Of a stretch of 64,000 bases of DNA, positions 43,902 through 53,001 are shown piece after piece. Numbering within the stretch: the stretch's first letter is position 1; each line of letters opens with the position of its first letter. The notes beneath the pieces are model-generated. The model was not told the DNA's origin. It made no database searches and saw only the letters and a list, made by a program, of their open reading frames with translations. Both the position numbers and the translations under genes were made by a program. Origin of the DNA: Bacteroidota bacterium (GTDB lineage Bacteria; Bacteroidota; Bacteroidia; Chitinophagales; BACL12); assembly GCA_016706865.1 (NCBI GenBank), contig JADJIS010000003.1, forward strand, positions 1,798,001 through 1,862,000, read 5' to 3'.

Positions 43902-44500
43902 GATTTATGCAAAAGAAAGGAGTGCAGCGACTGCACTTTTGCATTAATCGGACTTACCCTGAATAGAAAATCCGTCGAAAAACTTATGGGCTTAATTCAA
44001 TTTTGATAGATTTTTTTATTCAGGGTATTTTAGGTGAAGTACACGATTGCAAGAATAACTTGATCTATCATTGCAGGATTTTCGTCCCCATGGACATTTT
44101 TTATATGTCGTGCCTACGGCACTTGGAATCAACCTTAATATTGAGGCTACCGATATATCATCCCTAACGGGATTAGCCCATCCTCATTGTGTGGCGTTTT
44201 CGAATAGTAATGATTTATGCAAAAGAAAGGAGTCCAGCGACTGCACTTTTGCATTAATCGGACTTACCCTGAATAGAAAATCCGTCGAAAAACTTGTGGG
44301 CTTAATCCAATTTTGATAGATTTTCTTATTCAGGGTATTATATTATGGAGTAACCAGATTGCATAAATAACCATATCTAAAATTGCAGGTTTTTCATCCC
44401 CATGAACATTTTTTATATGTCGTGCCTATGGCACTTGGAATCAACGTTAACATTGATGCTACCGATATTTCATCCCTAACGGGATTAACCCATTTAAGGA
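43902..44500. repeat. Tandem duplication of a ~310-bp intergenic unit
   Basis: Two copies start at 43902 and 44212 with about 280 bases of clear similarity each. Each holds four structures in the same order: a TGCAAAAG/GTGCAG..CTGCAC hairpin, a TACCCTGAATA..TATTCAGGGTA inverted pair (11-bp arms), the GTGCCTACGGCACTTGG palindrome and ATCCCTAACGGGAT. Copies differ by scattered substitutions. No open frame of note. Confidence 0.9.
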
Positions 44501-44533
44501 TTTTAAATTCATGCAAACTCCAAAGTCTAAATT

Positions 44534-44615
44534 TGTAGGAAAGTGCCGTAGGCATGGCATATTGGTAGTACAATTGAATAATTGGTAACCAAGTGCCGTA
44601 GGCATGATATGTTAA
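44534..44615. repeat. Inverted GTGCCGTAGGCA palindromes
   Basis: Two copies of AAGTGCCGTAGGCATG are the reverse complement of the palindromes in the duplicated unit upstream (CATGCCTACGGCACTT family). They lie between the duplication and the ddl promoter region. Confidence 0.7.
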
Positions 44616-44780
44616 GATGTTGATGAGGAGATAAATCATCACAATTAGGTTAATTATTAAAGGAAGTTGAAATACTCTACTACAAATTTCTCTTTAGTGG
44701 TTATACCAAATTGTGCGGATGTTTAAAAACTACATACTCCACAAATTTGATTTTGCGTTATTTTGCCTGAAATTTCTAGC

Positions 44781-45764
44781 ATGCAAAAAAAGAACGTAGC
44801 AGTTATTTGTGGAGGTTACACCGCCGAAAAAAATATTTCGATGGGAAGTGGGGCTGTGGTGGAAAATAATATAAACAGGGAACATTACAATGTATTTAAA
44901 GTGCTTGTAGAGGAAAATGGATGTTTTGTTCAGCCGGAAAATACAATGGTAGATATGAGCGATTTTAGTTTTGCGCGCGAGGGACAAAAAATTAAATTCG
45001 ACCTGGTTTTTAATGCGATACACGGATCTCCGGGTGAGGATGGTAAAATACAGGGGTATTTCGATATGATGAAAATACCTTATACCAATTGTGGTGTGGC
45101 AACTTCGGCATTAACCTTTAATAAAACCTGGACAAAAACGGTGTTGGGTGATACGGTGTTAAAGGCTCCCGGGTATTTGGTGCAAAATGATAAAATATCA
45201 ATTAACAAAGCGCTTGGTGAAATACCTTCAAATCTGAAACTGCCTCTTTTTGTTAAACCGAACAATAATGGCTCGAGTTACGGCATTTCAAAAATTAAAG
45301 ATTTTGTGCAATTAGAAGGAGCGATAAATGATGCCCTGCAATTTGATAAGGAAGTTTTAGTGGAACAGGGAATAATCGGCAAAGAGGTTACCTGTGGCGT
45401 TTATCAATATAAAGGAGAGATAATTGTGCTTCCCATTTGTGAAATTGTTGCCGATAAACATGAATTTTTCGATTATACCGCGAAATATACTTCCGGGGAG
45501 AGTGATGAAATAATTCCGGCACGAATTCCCGATGCGGAAAAAATTCTCGTAGAGCAATATTCCACAGCCGTTTATACAAAATTGAACTGTAAAGGGGTGG
45601 TTCGCATAGATTATATCATTCAGGATGGAAACCCTTATTTTTTAGAGGTAAATACCGTTCCCGGATTGAGTGAGGCGAGTATAGTACCTAAAATGGCCGC
45701 CGCTTCGGGACTTACACTAATAGATTTTTTCGGACGTTTATTGGAAGAAGCTAAGGCAGGGTAA
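44781..45764 (+). CDS. ddl: D-alanine--D-alanine ligase
   Basis: A 327-residue ATP-grasp enzyme joining two D-alanines for peptidoglycan precursors. The start NVAVICGGYTAEKNISMGSG corresponds to the family's GGxSxEhxVS motif. The body contains NAIHGSPGEDG, TSALTFNKTWTK and LFVKPNNNGSSYGISKIK, then EVLVEQGIIGKEVTCGVY, and the metal-binding end FLEVNTVPGLSEASIVPKMA. The ATG at 44781 is chosen over an upstream TTG at 44763. A PASTA-domain protein follows after about 50 bases. Confidence 0.96.
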   Translation: MQKKNVAVICGGYTAEKNISMGSGAVVENNINREHYNVFKVLVEENGCFVQPENTMVDMSDFSFAREGQKIKFDLVFNAIHGSPGEDGKIQGYFDMMKIPYTNCGVATSALTFNKTWTKTVLGDTVLKAPGYLVQNDKISINKALGEIPSNLKLPLFVKPNNNGSSYGISKIKDFVQLEGAINDALQFDKEVLVEQGIIGKEVTCGVYQYKGEIIVLPICEIVADKHEFFDYTAKYTSGESDEIIPARIPDAEKILVEQYSTAVYTKLNCKGVVRIDYIIQDGNPYFLEVNTVPGLSEASIVPKMAAASGLTLIDFFGRLLEEAKAG

Positions 45765-45795
45765 AGTCCGGCTGCATTTAATCAACTATTCCCCT

Positions 45796-45803
45796 TAATT
45801 TTG
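45796..45803 (+). promoter_or_regulatory. -7 box before the PASTA gene
   Basis: TAATTTTG, matching TAnnTTTG, ends 12 bases before the ATG at 45816. An upstream TTG start would overlap this box, so the ATG is the better start. Confidence 0.55.
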
Positions 45804-45815
45804 CCGGTCGGCTGC

Positions 45816-46685
45816 ATGAGCAATCCTAAAAAGAAATCAACAGAAAATGCCGGAACTCTCCGGTTCTTTATCACCAAAACATTTTGGCTGAATGTATTCG
45901 CAGCCTTAGTGCTCATCGTGATCATTCTGTGGTTGCTGTTATTTATCGTGCAACAATATTCGCGACATGGTGAAAGTCAGACCGTTCCTGACCTAAAAGG
46001 CAAAACCACCCTGGAAGCCATGCAGGAATTGGATAATCTGGACCTTGAATATGCAGTGATGGACTCCACTTACGATTCGGATGAACGCCCAATGACCATC
46101 ATTTCACAGGATCCTATTCCCTTTTCGAAAGTAAAAAGTGGTCGCAAAATTTATGTGACTGTTAACATGAGGCAGCCGCCTAAAACCCAAATTCCAACCT
46201 TTGAAATAGGCACCAGTTATATAAGTGTGCGCGAAATTCTGGAAAGTCACGGCCTAAAGGTTGGCGATATCATATATAAACCTTTTGAATATCGCGATGT
46301 ATACCTTGATATGCGAATGCATGGTGAAAGTAGATCGCTGAAACCGGGAAGTGAAATTCCCAAAGGCTCCAAAATTGACCTTGTTTTGGGAAATGGATTG
46401 GGAGATACCAAGATCACAATTCCCGACCTTTCGGGGCTTACCTATATTGAAGCGGTGAACCTAATTCAGTTAAAAGAGCTTACTTTGGGAACGGTAATTA
46501 CTTCGGGTACAATTAGTGATACAACAGATGCGTTTGTGTACAAACAGTATCCGGAGGCAGGAAACGAAAGAACAATAAATTTGGGTTCCATGATAGATAT
46601 CTGGATATCGGAGGATGTAAATTTGATAGTTCCTTCCGGAAATACGGATGATGCACCAAATAATGATGGGGAATTTAAACCCTGA
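45816..46685 (+). CDS. Single-span PASTA-domain protein
   Basis: A 289-residue membrane protein with a short cytoplasmic N-terminus, one membrane helix at about 22-46 (FWLNVFAALVLIVIILWLLLFIV) and three PASTA domains outside (VPDLKGKTTLEAMQELDN..., IPTFEIGTSYISVREIL..., IPDLSGLTYIEAVNLIQ...). PASTA domains bind muropeptides in kinases and penicillin-binding proteins. No kinase domain is attached. Location after ddl matches a cell-wall role. The C-terminal tail is short and acidic. Confidence 0.88.
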   Translation: MSNPKKKSTENAGTLRFFITKTFWLNVFAALVLIVIILWLLLFIVQQYSRHGESQTVPDLKGKTTLEAMQELDNLDLEYAVMDSTYDSDERPMTIISQDPIPFSKVKSGRKIYVTVNMRQPPKTQIPTFEIGTSYISVREILESHGLKVGDIIYKPFEYRDVYLDMRMHGESRSLKPGSEIPKGSKIDLVLGNGLGDTKITIPDLSGLTYIEAVNLIQLKELTLGTVITSGTISDTTDAFVYKQYPEAGNERTINLGSMIDIWISEDVNLIVPSGNTDDAPNNDGEFKP

Positions 46686-46697
46686 AAAAATATTTTC

Positions 46698-48611
46698 ATG
46701 AAAAAAAATATATTTAATTTAATATTATTAATGATCTCCACTGCGGCATTTTCGCAGGAGGCACTTTATCCTTTAAAAAATAACAGTGCGTTAAATGAAA
46801 AAAGAATTCCTGTTGCAGGAAGCAGAAGCATTGTGGAAACAAGAGATACTTTGTGCCTCCCATTTCTGGATGATTTTTCGAACAGAAATATTATCATAAA
46901 TGAAACCACTATTAATTGCGGTGATACCGTTAATTATTTTACCTCTGCGGTTTATCCTTCCGCTCTTTTTTGGGTGGATAGTAATGCATATGTTAATCTT
47001 ACTTATCCAACCTTACCTCCCACTTATGGCGTGGTAACTTTAGATGGATTAAATAAATTCGGCGGACCTTACAACGAAGCTTCCACTTTCGATATGGCGG
47101 ATTTTCTTACTTCAAAACCCATTTATTTGGGAGGAACTCCGATTGACTCCGTGTATTTAAGTTTTTATTTTCAACCCGGTGGTTTTGGTGATTTTCCAAA
47201 TGAAAATGATTCACTGATATTGGAATTTAAAAACAGCCTCGGCGAATGGAGACATATTTGGCATACTGTAAACACATCTGGAGATGATCCGCAATCATTT
47301 AAATTGCAAATGGTGGCTGTGGAGGATGAATATTTTTACGACGGGTTTCAATTTCGCTTCCGCAACTGGGCTGGTGTGAATGGAAATAATGATCACTGGA
47401 ATATTGATTATGTTTTTTTGGATGAGGACAGAACATTTAATGATACACTATTTCGCGACGTAGCGATAGTATATCAACCGGAAAAATATTTAAAACGTTA
47501 TCGCCAAATGCCATGGAATCAATTTAAAGATCATCAGGCATCGGAACTTGCAATTGAGCATGGGGTATTCATGTATAATAATTTTAATACTATTGTAAAT
47601 ACTTCGTATCAATATCAAGTAAATGAAAAATATACAGGGGAAGAAATTATTGCTCCTACTACTCCAATTTCTGTAAACCTGGATCCATTTACCGTTGCAT
47701 TGGATGCATTTCCTACATTTGTTATTCCTACAACCACTCCTAATTATGAGGAGGATAGTATGACGGTTAATTTTAAATATATTTTAAATCCTGCAAGTGA
47801 TATCAATAGAAGAAATGATACCATGTTATATGAGCAGGCATTTTATAATTATTATGCCTACGATGATGGCACTGCGGAAAAAGCATATGCAATTATCGGA
47901 ACAGGTGCCAAACTCGCTATTAAATTCTTCGCAAACGAACCGGATACTTTAAAAGAAATTTATATTCATTGGGCTTATGTGGATGGAAATGCAGGCAATT
48001 TATTCTTTTCATTAATGGTTTGGGATGATATTGATACAACCCTTGCTTCAGCAGATGAAAATATCATTTTTCAAAACGATTTTCTTACTCCAAAATATGT
48101 TGACAGTGTAAATGGATTTTACGTTTATAAGCTTGTGGATTTTTTAGGAAATGCAACCCCTGTTGTAGTTGATGGTGCATTTTATGTCGGATGGCTGCAA
48201 AGTCAGGATGATTTTTTAAATGTTGGTTTTGATGCTAATAACGATGCACACGACAATGTATATTTTAATGTGGGTGGAAGTTGGCAAAAATCCAGTTTAC
48301 CGGGTGCAGTTATGATTCGCCCTCAGGTGGGTGGAAATTATTCTTTATATAGTCCGATAATTAATAATGATCCGAAATCAACTGCTGTAAATGTTTATCC
48401 AAATCCTGCTTCTTCGGTTTTGAATATTGATATTGATAATAATAATGTTTTAGACTATTCCATATTCGATCAAGCTGGAAGAATGGTTACAAGAAGTTCT
48501 AATAATAATAAACAAATAGACATTCAAAATTTACCTTCCGGATTTTACATACTGGAAATGAACGATTTTAAATCGGGAGCAGTTTATTATTCTAAATTCA
48601 TGAAGAATTAA
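46698..48611 (+). CDS. Secreted protein with T9SS sorting domain (637 aa)
   Basis: A 637-residue exported protein with a signal peptide (ends AFSQ). The middle region has several aromatic-rich repeats (SVYLSFYFQPGGFGDFPNENDS and NWAGVNGNNDHWNIDYVFLDED), which look like lectin-like or MAM-type beta-sandwich folds. The sorting domain covers the end (VYPNPASSVLNIDI to YYSKFMKN). No catalytic motif was found. It starts 13 bases after the PASTA gene, so they are probably in one transcript. Confidence 0.82.
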   Translation: MKKNIFNLILLMISTAAFSQEALYPLKNNSALNEKRIPVAGSRSIVETRDTLCLPFLDDFSNRNIIINETTINCGDTVNYFTSAVYPSALFWVDSNAYVNLTYPTLPPTYGVVTLDGLNKFGGPYNEASTFDMADFLTSKPIYLGGTPIDSVYLSFYFQPGGFGDFPNENDSLILEFKNSLGEWRHIWHTVNTSGDDPQSFKLQMVAVEDEYFYDGFQFRFRNWAGVNGNNDHWNIDYVFLDEDRTFNDTLFRDVAIVYQPEKYLKRYRQMPWNQFKDHQASELAIEHGVFMYNNFNTIVNTSYQYQVNEKYTGEEIIAPTTPISVNLDPFTVALDAFPTFVIPTTTPNYEEDSMTVNFKYILNPASDINRRNDTMLYEQAFYNYYAYDDGTAEKAYAIIGTGAKLAIKFFANEPDTLKEIYIHWAYVDGNAGNLFFSLMVWDDIDTTLASADENIIFQNDFLTPKYVDSVNGFYVYKLVDFLGNATPVVVDGAFYVGWLQSQDDFLNVGFDANNDAHDNVYFNVGGSWQKSSLPGAVMIRPQVGGNYSLYSPIINNDPKSTAVNVYPNPASSVLNIDIDNNNVLDYSIFDQAGRMVTRSSNNNKQIDIQNLPSGFYILEMNDFKSGAVYYSKFMKN

Positions 48612-48635
48612 ATTCAGACAAACTCAATTAATACA

Positions 48636-48941
48636 ATGGATATTACTGTACAAGAATTAAAAGCCCGAATGGATGCGGGTGAAGAATTATTTATAATTGA
48701 TGTTCGTGAACCACACGAGTATGCTGCATTTAATATTGGTGCAGAAAATATTCCTTTAGGAACAATTCCACAACGGATGTATGATTTTGATGAGGACAAA
48801 GACCGCGAGATCATTGTGCATTGTCACGCAGGTTCCAGAAGCAACACTGCCAAAGCAATTTTGACGCAGTCGGGATTTACCAATGTGCGCAATTTGCTTG
48901 GGGGAATGGTTGACTGGCAGCTCAATTTTCCTGTGAAATGA
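48636..48941 (+). CDS. Rhodanese-like domain protein
   Basis: A 101-residue single rhodanese domain. The active-site loop is HCHAGSRS with Cys63, and the N-terminus has IIDVREPHEYAAFNIGAENIPLG. Such proteins carry a persulfide and pass sulfur to acceptors. Its stop overlaps the next gene's start by four bases (ATGA), indicating translational coupling. Confidence 0.94.
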   Translation: MDITVQELKARMDAGEELFIIDVREPHEYAAFNIGAENIPLGTIPQRMYDFDEDKDREIIVHCHAGSRSNTAKAILTQSGFTNVRNLLGGMVDWQLNFPVK

Positions 48942-49342
48942 CGGAGGATAATTATCCTATTGTCTTTTTTGATGGTGTTTGCAATTTATGTAACAGCAGT
49001 GTCCAGGTAATTATTCGGAACGATAAAAATAAAATATTTCGTTTTGCTTCTTTGCAATCGGATTTTACAAAACAATTTTTAGCTAAACATCAATTTGATA
49101 TCAATTCTGATTCCATAATTCTTTTTTATAATTCCCGTTTTTACGAAAAATCTTCCGCAGCATTAATTATTGCAAAAAATTTGCGATTTCCTTTTCCTTT
49201 ATTATTAATTTTTTGGATAATACCAATTCCTATCCGAAACTGGATGTATTCTTTTATTGCTAAAAATCGTTATCGTTGGTTTGGGAAAAAGGAATCTTGT
49301 ATGATACCGGAGCCGGGATTGAAGTCGAGGTTTTTAGATTGA
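48938..49342 (+). CDS. DCC-family thiol-disulfide oxidoreductase-like protein (DUF393)
   Basis: A 134-residue protein with the conserved FDGVCNLCNSSVQVI motif near the N-terminus (Cys15, Cys18), as in DUF393/DCC proteins. A hydrophobic helix is at about 88-106 (FPLLLIFWIIPIPIRNWMY). The family is thought to have thioredoxin-like redox activity. It is translationally coupled to the rhodanese gene, suggesting a shared sulfur or thiol role. Confidence 0.9.
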   Translation: MTEDNYPIVFFDGVCNLCNSSVQVIIRNDKNKIFRFASLQSDFTKQFLAKHQFDINSDSIILFYNSRFYEKSSAALIIAKNLRFPFPLLLIFWIIPIPIRNWMYSFIAKNRYRWFGKKESCMIPEPGLKSRFLD

Positions 49343-49406
49343 ATCCAAAGTGAATGTATTATTTTCAATTGTTTAAGTCTTGAAGAAATAGTAATTCTCT
49401 TTTTTT
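49343..49406. other. Start of a 684-base intergenic stretch
   Basis: The gap from 49343 to 50026 holds no gene. It contains a composite word repeat, a pair of long inverted repeats and a strong hairpin, listed separately. The remainder is AT-rich. Confidence 0.6.
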
Positions 49407-49540
49407 GGCCGGGAAGACGGGGAGTGCGGGAAGTATGCGGGAAGTAATTTTAGGTGGAATTATATTTTGATTTCCTAATGGAGATTTTTTATGCCACGAA
49501 GACACAAAGAACACGAAGTTTACACGAAGAAATTTTAGTC
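49407..49540 (+). repeat. Composite GGGAAGT plus ACGAAG repeat (locus 2)
   Basis: GGCCGGGAAGACGGGG and two GCGGGAAGTAT-type words ending in TAATTTT, then GCCACGAAGACACAAAGAAC, ACGAAGTTTACACGAAG. The two parts occur in the same order near 6193. ACGAAG words also occur near 63.25-63.41 kb. Confidence 0.65.
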
Positions 49541-49639
49541 GGAATTATATTTTAATCTCTAATTAAACATTAAAATATTATCATAAAGTTTATTGGACTA
49601 ATAATTTAATGAATTTTCAATGGAACGAATTCGCTTAGG

Positions 49640-49741
49640 GTTGTCACCGGGCCTCAGCGGATGACTCCAATATCCCTTATTCGCAGCCACAAGCCTGAAA
49701 TGTTTTAATGTTAGCACTAGGTTAGCGAAAGCAAGTGCCAC
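49640..49741 (-). repeat. Long inverted repeat, arm A
   Basis: On the minus strand arm A reads GTGGCAC..CTTTCGC.. then TTGTGGC, GAATAAGGGATATTGGAGTC, CCGCTGAGGCCC. Arm B at 49810 has the same blocks in the same order, so the two arms face each other. Confidence 0.7.
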
Positions 49742-49809
49742 CGTCAGGAAAAAATTAAATTATCAACTTAATTTAATTTATAAAATGAAACTAAAAACAT
49801 CCTCCAAAG

Positions 49810-49877
49810 TGTGGCACCTCTTTCGCGTATTGTGGCAAGAATTAGGGATATGGAGTCAGCCGGTGAAGCCCTTGTCC
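49810..49877 (+). repeat. Long inverted repeat, arm B
   Basis: Reads GTGGCAC, CTTTCGC, TTGTGGC, GAATTAGGGATATGGAGTCA, GCCGGTGAAGCCC. It is about 35 bases shorter than arm A in the middle. It is followed by a hairpin at 49893. Confidence 0.7.
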
Positions 49878-49892
49878 GCCGCGGCGGATGGC

Positions 49893-49920
49893 GCCACCTT
49901 TTGATCAAGCAAAAGGTGGC
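49893..49920 (+). terminator. GCCACCTTTTG hairpin
   Basis: A perfect 11-bp stem GCCACCTTTTG / CAAAAGGTGGC with a 6-base loop (ATCAAG). No T run follows, so it may be a structural repeat rather than a terminator. Confidence 0.5.
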
Positions 49921-50010
49921 AAAGTTTCATGAGGACGAAAATTATTAATAAGTATCGTAAACGTACCTTCCAACAATGTAACAACCCACAAATTTTCGCT
50001 CAATTTATAT

Positions 50011-50018
50011 TAAATTTA
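50011..50018 (+). promoter_or_regulatory. -7-like box before the cytochrome-TPR gene
   Basis: TAAATTTA, one base from TAnnTTTG, ending 8 bases before the ATG at 50027. Confidence 0.35.
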
Positions 50019-50026
50019 CATCCTTG

Positions 50027-51931
50027 ATGAGAACAGGGTTGCTACTTACAATATTGGTATTATTTTTTCTGCTTTTAACTTTTTGCACAAAAAAAGAAAA
50101 GTTAAACAGTAACGACTCCCCCTATTTAAATCAAAATGATACTGTTCAATATGTTGGAATGGAAACATGTCGCTTATGTCATGTTGATCAACATTCTACT
50201 TTTATTCACACAGGAATGGGTTTGAGTTTTGACAAGGCAACACATGCAAAAAGTGCAGGAATTTATGATGAACACGCAGTGGTTTTTGATACCCTGAATA
50301 ATTTGTGGTATAAACCTTTTTGGCAAAACGACTCACTTAAAATTATGGAATTTCGTTTGGCAAAGGGAGATACTATTCATAAACGTATTGAATCAGTAGC
50401 ATATATTATTGGCAGCGGACAACATACCAATTCACATTTAATTAATATTAACGGATATATTTATCAGGCGCCCATTACTTTTTATACCCAAAAAAAACAA
50501 TGGGACATGGCGCCCGGAATGGAGAGTGGATTCAGCTCGCGTTTTTCGCGAATTATTGAAAGTGAATGTATGAATTGCCATAACGGTATTCCGCAAATGA
50601 TAGCAGGTTCTGTGAATAAATATCAGATGATACCAAGTGGTATCGACTGCGAGAGATGTCATGGCCCGGGAAGTTTACACGTTGCACGGGTGAGTAATAA
50701 TATTTTGGTGGATACTTCAAAGGAAATTGATTACTCGATCGTAAATCCCAGAAAATTATCGGTGGAATTACAAAATGAATTGTGTAACCGTTGTCATTTA
50801 CAAGGTGTAAATGTGTTAAATGAAGGCTCCAGTTTTTTCGATTTTAAACCCGGCGATAAGATCTCCGATCATTGGAATATATTTTTACCGGAGTTTGATG
50901 GTGCCAACGATAAATTTTTAATGGCATCGCAAGCCGACAGATTAAAACAATCGCAGTGTTTTATCCAATCACAAAAAATATCCTGCATTACTTGTCACAA
51001 CCCGCATGTTAGTGTAAAAAATACACTAAGTGTTCAATACAATACCGCATGTAAAAGTTGCCATACACCAAAAGTAAATTATTGCACGGAAACCGAAGTA
51101 GCAAGAATGGATATGGGTGATGATTGCAGCGGTTGTCATATTCCGAAATCGGGAGCCATAGATATTCCGCATGTTTCCATCTCCGATCATAAGATCCAAA
51201 TCCCCAACAAAGAAACTGCAAAAAAAGATGGAAGTTTTAAGGGATTGAAATGTATGACGAATGAAAACCCGGATGCACTAACCATGGCAAAGGGATATTT
51301 GCAGTATTATGAAGCATTTAATAATGAAGCGATTCTTCTCGACAGCGTTCAGTTTTATTTAAATAAGGTAAAAAACAAAGATGATCTTTATCGCAAAGCG
51401 CTGATACATCTTAATTATTTAAAAGGTAATTTCAAACAAATAGTTGATCTTTCCACTCAATTTGATTCTCAAAGGATAGATATGTGGACAGCTTATCGCA
51501 TTGGTGAAGCCTATTTGTCAGCAGGGAAATATCCTTCGGCAGTTAATTATTTTTCAACAGCGGTCTCCTTACAACCACTCAATCTCGATTACAATTTTAA
51601 GCTTGCTACTGCACAATTATTTTCAGGTGATATAAATGCTGCGGAGGAAAAATATCTTTTCATAATAAGTGAAAATCCTACATATTATTTAGCCTGGAAC
51701 AATCTCGGTGTTATACAAATGAATTCCGGTCGTTTGAAAGAAGCGGAACAAAGTTTTTTAAAATGCATTCGATTAGATCCTGATTATATCAATGCACGAA
51801 TAAAACTTGCTGAACTATATCTCAACACCAGACAGAAAACCAAAGCCACAGAACTGATCGATTACTTAAAGGAAATGTATCCTGATGACGCCACAGTTAA
51901 TCAACTTCTGTTGAAACTGAGATCAATTTAG
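50027..51931 (+). CDS. Seven-heme c-type cytochrome fused to TPR repeats
   Basis: A 634-residue exported lipoprotein-like protein (signal ends LLLTFC with a cysteine near 20). Seven CxxCH heme sites are visible: CRLCH, CMNCH, CERCH, CNRCH, CITCH, CKSCH, CSGCH. They cover the first 370 residues. From about 400 on are tetratricopeptide repeats (AYRIGEAYLSAGKYPSAVNYF, AWNNLGVIQMNSGRLKEAEQSF). Heme ligands suggest electron transfer, with the TPR part for protein contacts. Partners and redox substrate are unknown. An upstream TTG at 50024 is an alternative start. Confidence 0.9.
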   Translation: MRTGLLLTILVLFFLLLTFCTKKEKLNSNDSPYLNQNDTVQYVGMETCRLCHVDQHSTFIHTGMGLSFDKATHAKSAGIYDEHAVVFDTLNNLWYKPFWQNDSLKIMEFRLAKGDTIHKRIESVAYIIGSGQHTNSHLININGYIYQAPITFYTQKKQWDMAPGMESGFSSRFSRIIESECMNCHNGIPQMIAGSVNKYQMIPSGIDCERCHGPGSLHVARVSNNILVDTSKEIDYSIVNPRKLSVELQNELCNRCHLQGVNVLNEGSSFFDFKPGDKISDHWNIFLPEFDGANDKFLMASQADRLKQSQCFIQSQKISCITCHNPHVSVKNTLSVQYNTACKSCHTPKVNYCTETEVARMDMGDDCSGCHIPKSGAIDIPHVSISDHKIQIPNKETAKKDGSFKGLKCMTNENPDALTMAKGYLQYYEAFNNEAILLDSVQFYLNKVKNKDDLYRKALIHLNYLKGNFKQIVDLSTQFDSQRIDMWTAYRIGEAYLSAGKYPSAVNYFSTAVSLQPLNLDYNFKLATAQLFSGDINAAEEKYLFIISENPTYYLAWNNLGVIQMNSGRLKEAEQSFLKCIRLDPDYINARIKLAELYLNTRQKTKATELIDYLKEMYPDDATVNQLLLKLRSI

Positions 51932-51934
51932 TGC

Positions 51935-51942
51935 TATATTTG
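51935..51942 (+). promoter_or_regulatory. -7 box of the BrkB-like gene
   Basis: TATATTTG, a full match to TAnnTTTG, just after the cytochrome-TPR stop and 18 bases before the ATG at 51961. It argues against an upstream GTG start. Confidence 0.6.
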
Positions 51943-51960
51943 CGGGGAATTGAAGAAAAA

Positions 51961-52923
51961 ATGAAGCTTTTACCTGCTAAGTTAAGAAGAACCATCATCA
52001 ACAGGTATATCCTTTTTGTAGAGAAATCGAAACATACCAGTATTCCTGGATTTGATAAGATTCCTATTTATGATGTAGTTACCTTTTTCAGGCAGGAGAT
52101 CAAACGCGATCAATTGCCGGTGCGAGCATCTGCAATTTCCTTTAATTTTTTGCTGGCAATATTTCCATCCATTATATTTTTATTTACATTAATTCCGTAT
52201 ATCCCCATTGGAGGATTAGATATTATTATCCATAAATTTTTTAAGGATGTTTTACCGGACAGTGGTTATACATTTCTGGAATCAACTATTACAGGCATAA
52301 CTGATATCAAACGCGGAGGATTATTATCCATTGGTTTTGTGTTTGCATTTTATTTCTCTACCAATGGAGTGAGAATGCTCATCCTCACTTTTAATAAGGA
52401 CCATACCATATATGCCAGAAGGGGATTTTGGCGAAACAGGCTGGCTTCGATGCGACTTACATTTTACTTATTTATTTTATTTTTCTTTTCTCTAATTCTA
52501 ATCATCACCGGTGACAATGTAGTAAATTGGGTAGGAGAATTAATTCATTGGCAGGATAAAACAGGTAAATTATTTTTAACCATAGTACAATACGCGATTT
52601 TACTGATGTTATTTTTTTCAGGCATCTCTTTAATTTATTATTATGGACCTGCAGTAAAACACCGATGGCGTTTTGTTACTCCGGGAGCAACGTTTGCAAC
52701 CATTTTTTCCATACTCACCTCCTTGGTTTTTGGATATCTTGCAAATAATTTCTTATCGTATAACGAATTATATGGCTCCATTGGAACCTTAGTTGTTTTA
52801 ATGATCTGGATCAATCTGAATTCACTTGTTTTATTAGTTGGTTTTGAAATAAATAACAGCATTGATATGAATAGGGTGTTGCGTCAAAAGATTCAAAAAG
52901 AAGAGGAACTTCCCTCCTTTTAA
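51961..52923 (+). CDS. YihY/BrkB-family membrane protein
   Basis: A 320-residue inner-membrane protein of UPF0761 (YihY, formerly annotated ribonuclease BN). Six membrane helices: about 60-80, 125-145, 172-192, 205-225, 235-260 and 270-290. The family segment RASAISFNFLLAIFPSIIFLFTLIPYIP and LYGSIGTLVVLMIWINLNSLVLLVGFEINNSI are present. Transport or other function is not established. The older RNase BN annotation of this family should not be used. Confidence 0.88.
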   Translation: MKLLPAKLRRTIINRYILFVEKSKHTSIPGFDKIPIYDVVTFFRQEIKRDQLPVRASAISFNFLLAIFPSIIFLFTLIPYIPIGGLDIIIHKFFKDVLPDSGYTFLESTITGITDIKRGGLLSIGFVFAFYFSTNGVRMLILTFNKDHTIYARRGFWRNRLASMRLTFYLFILFFFSLILIITGDNVVNWVGELIHWQDKTGKLFLTIVQYAILLMLFFSGISLIYYYGPAVKHRWRFVTPGATFATIFSILTSLVFGYLANNFLSYNELYGSIGTLVVLMIWINLNSLVLLVGFEINNSIDMNRVLRQKIQKEEELPSF

Positions 52924-53001
52924 AGTTTATAGAACTGCTATAACACAATTTAACATCTAAATGACATTTTTTAGCGTTGTTTCTTCTAATATTGAAGTTT
53001 G

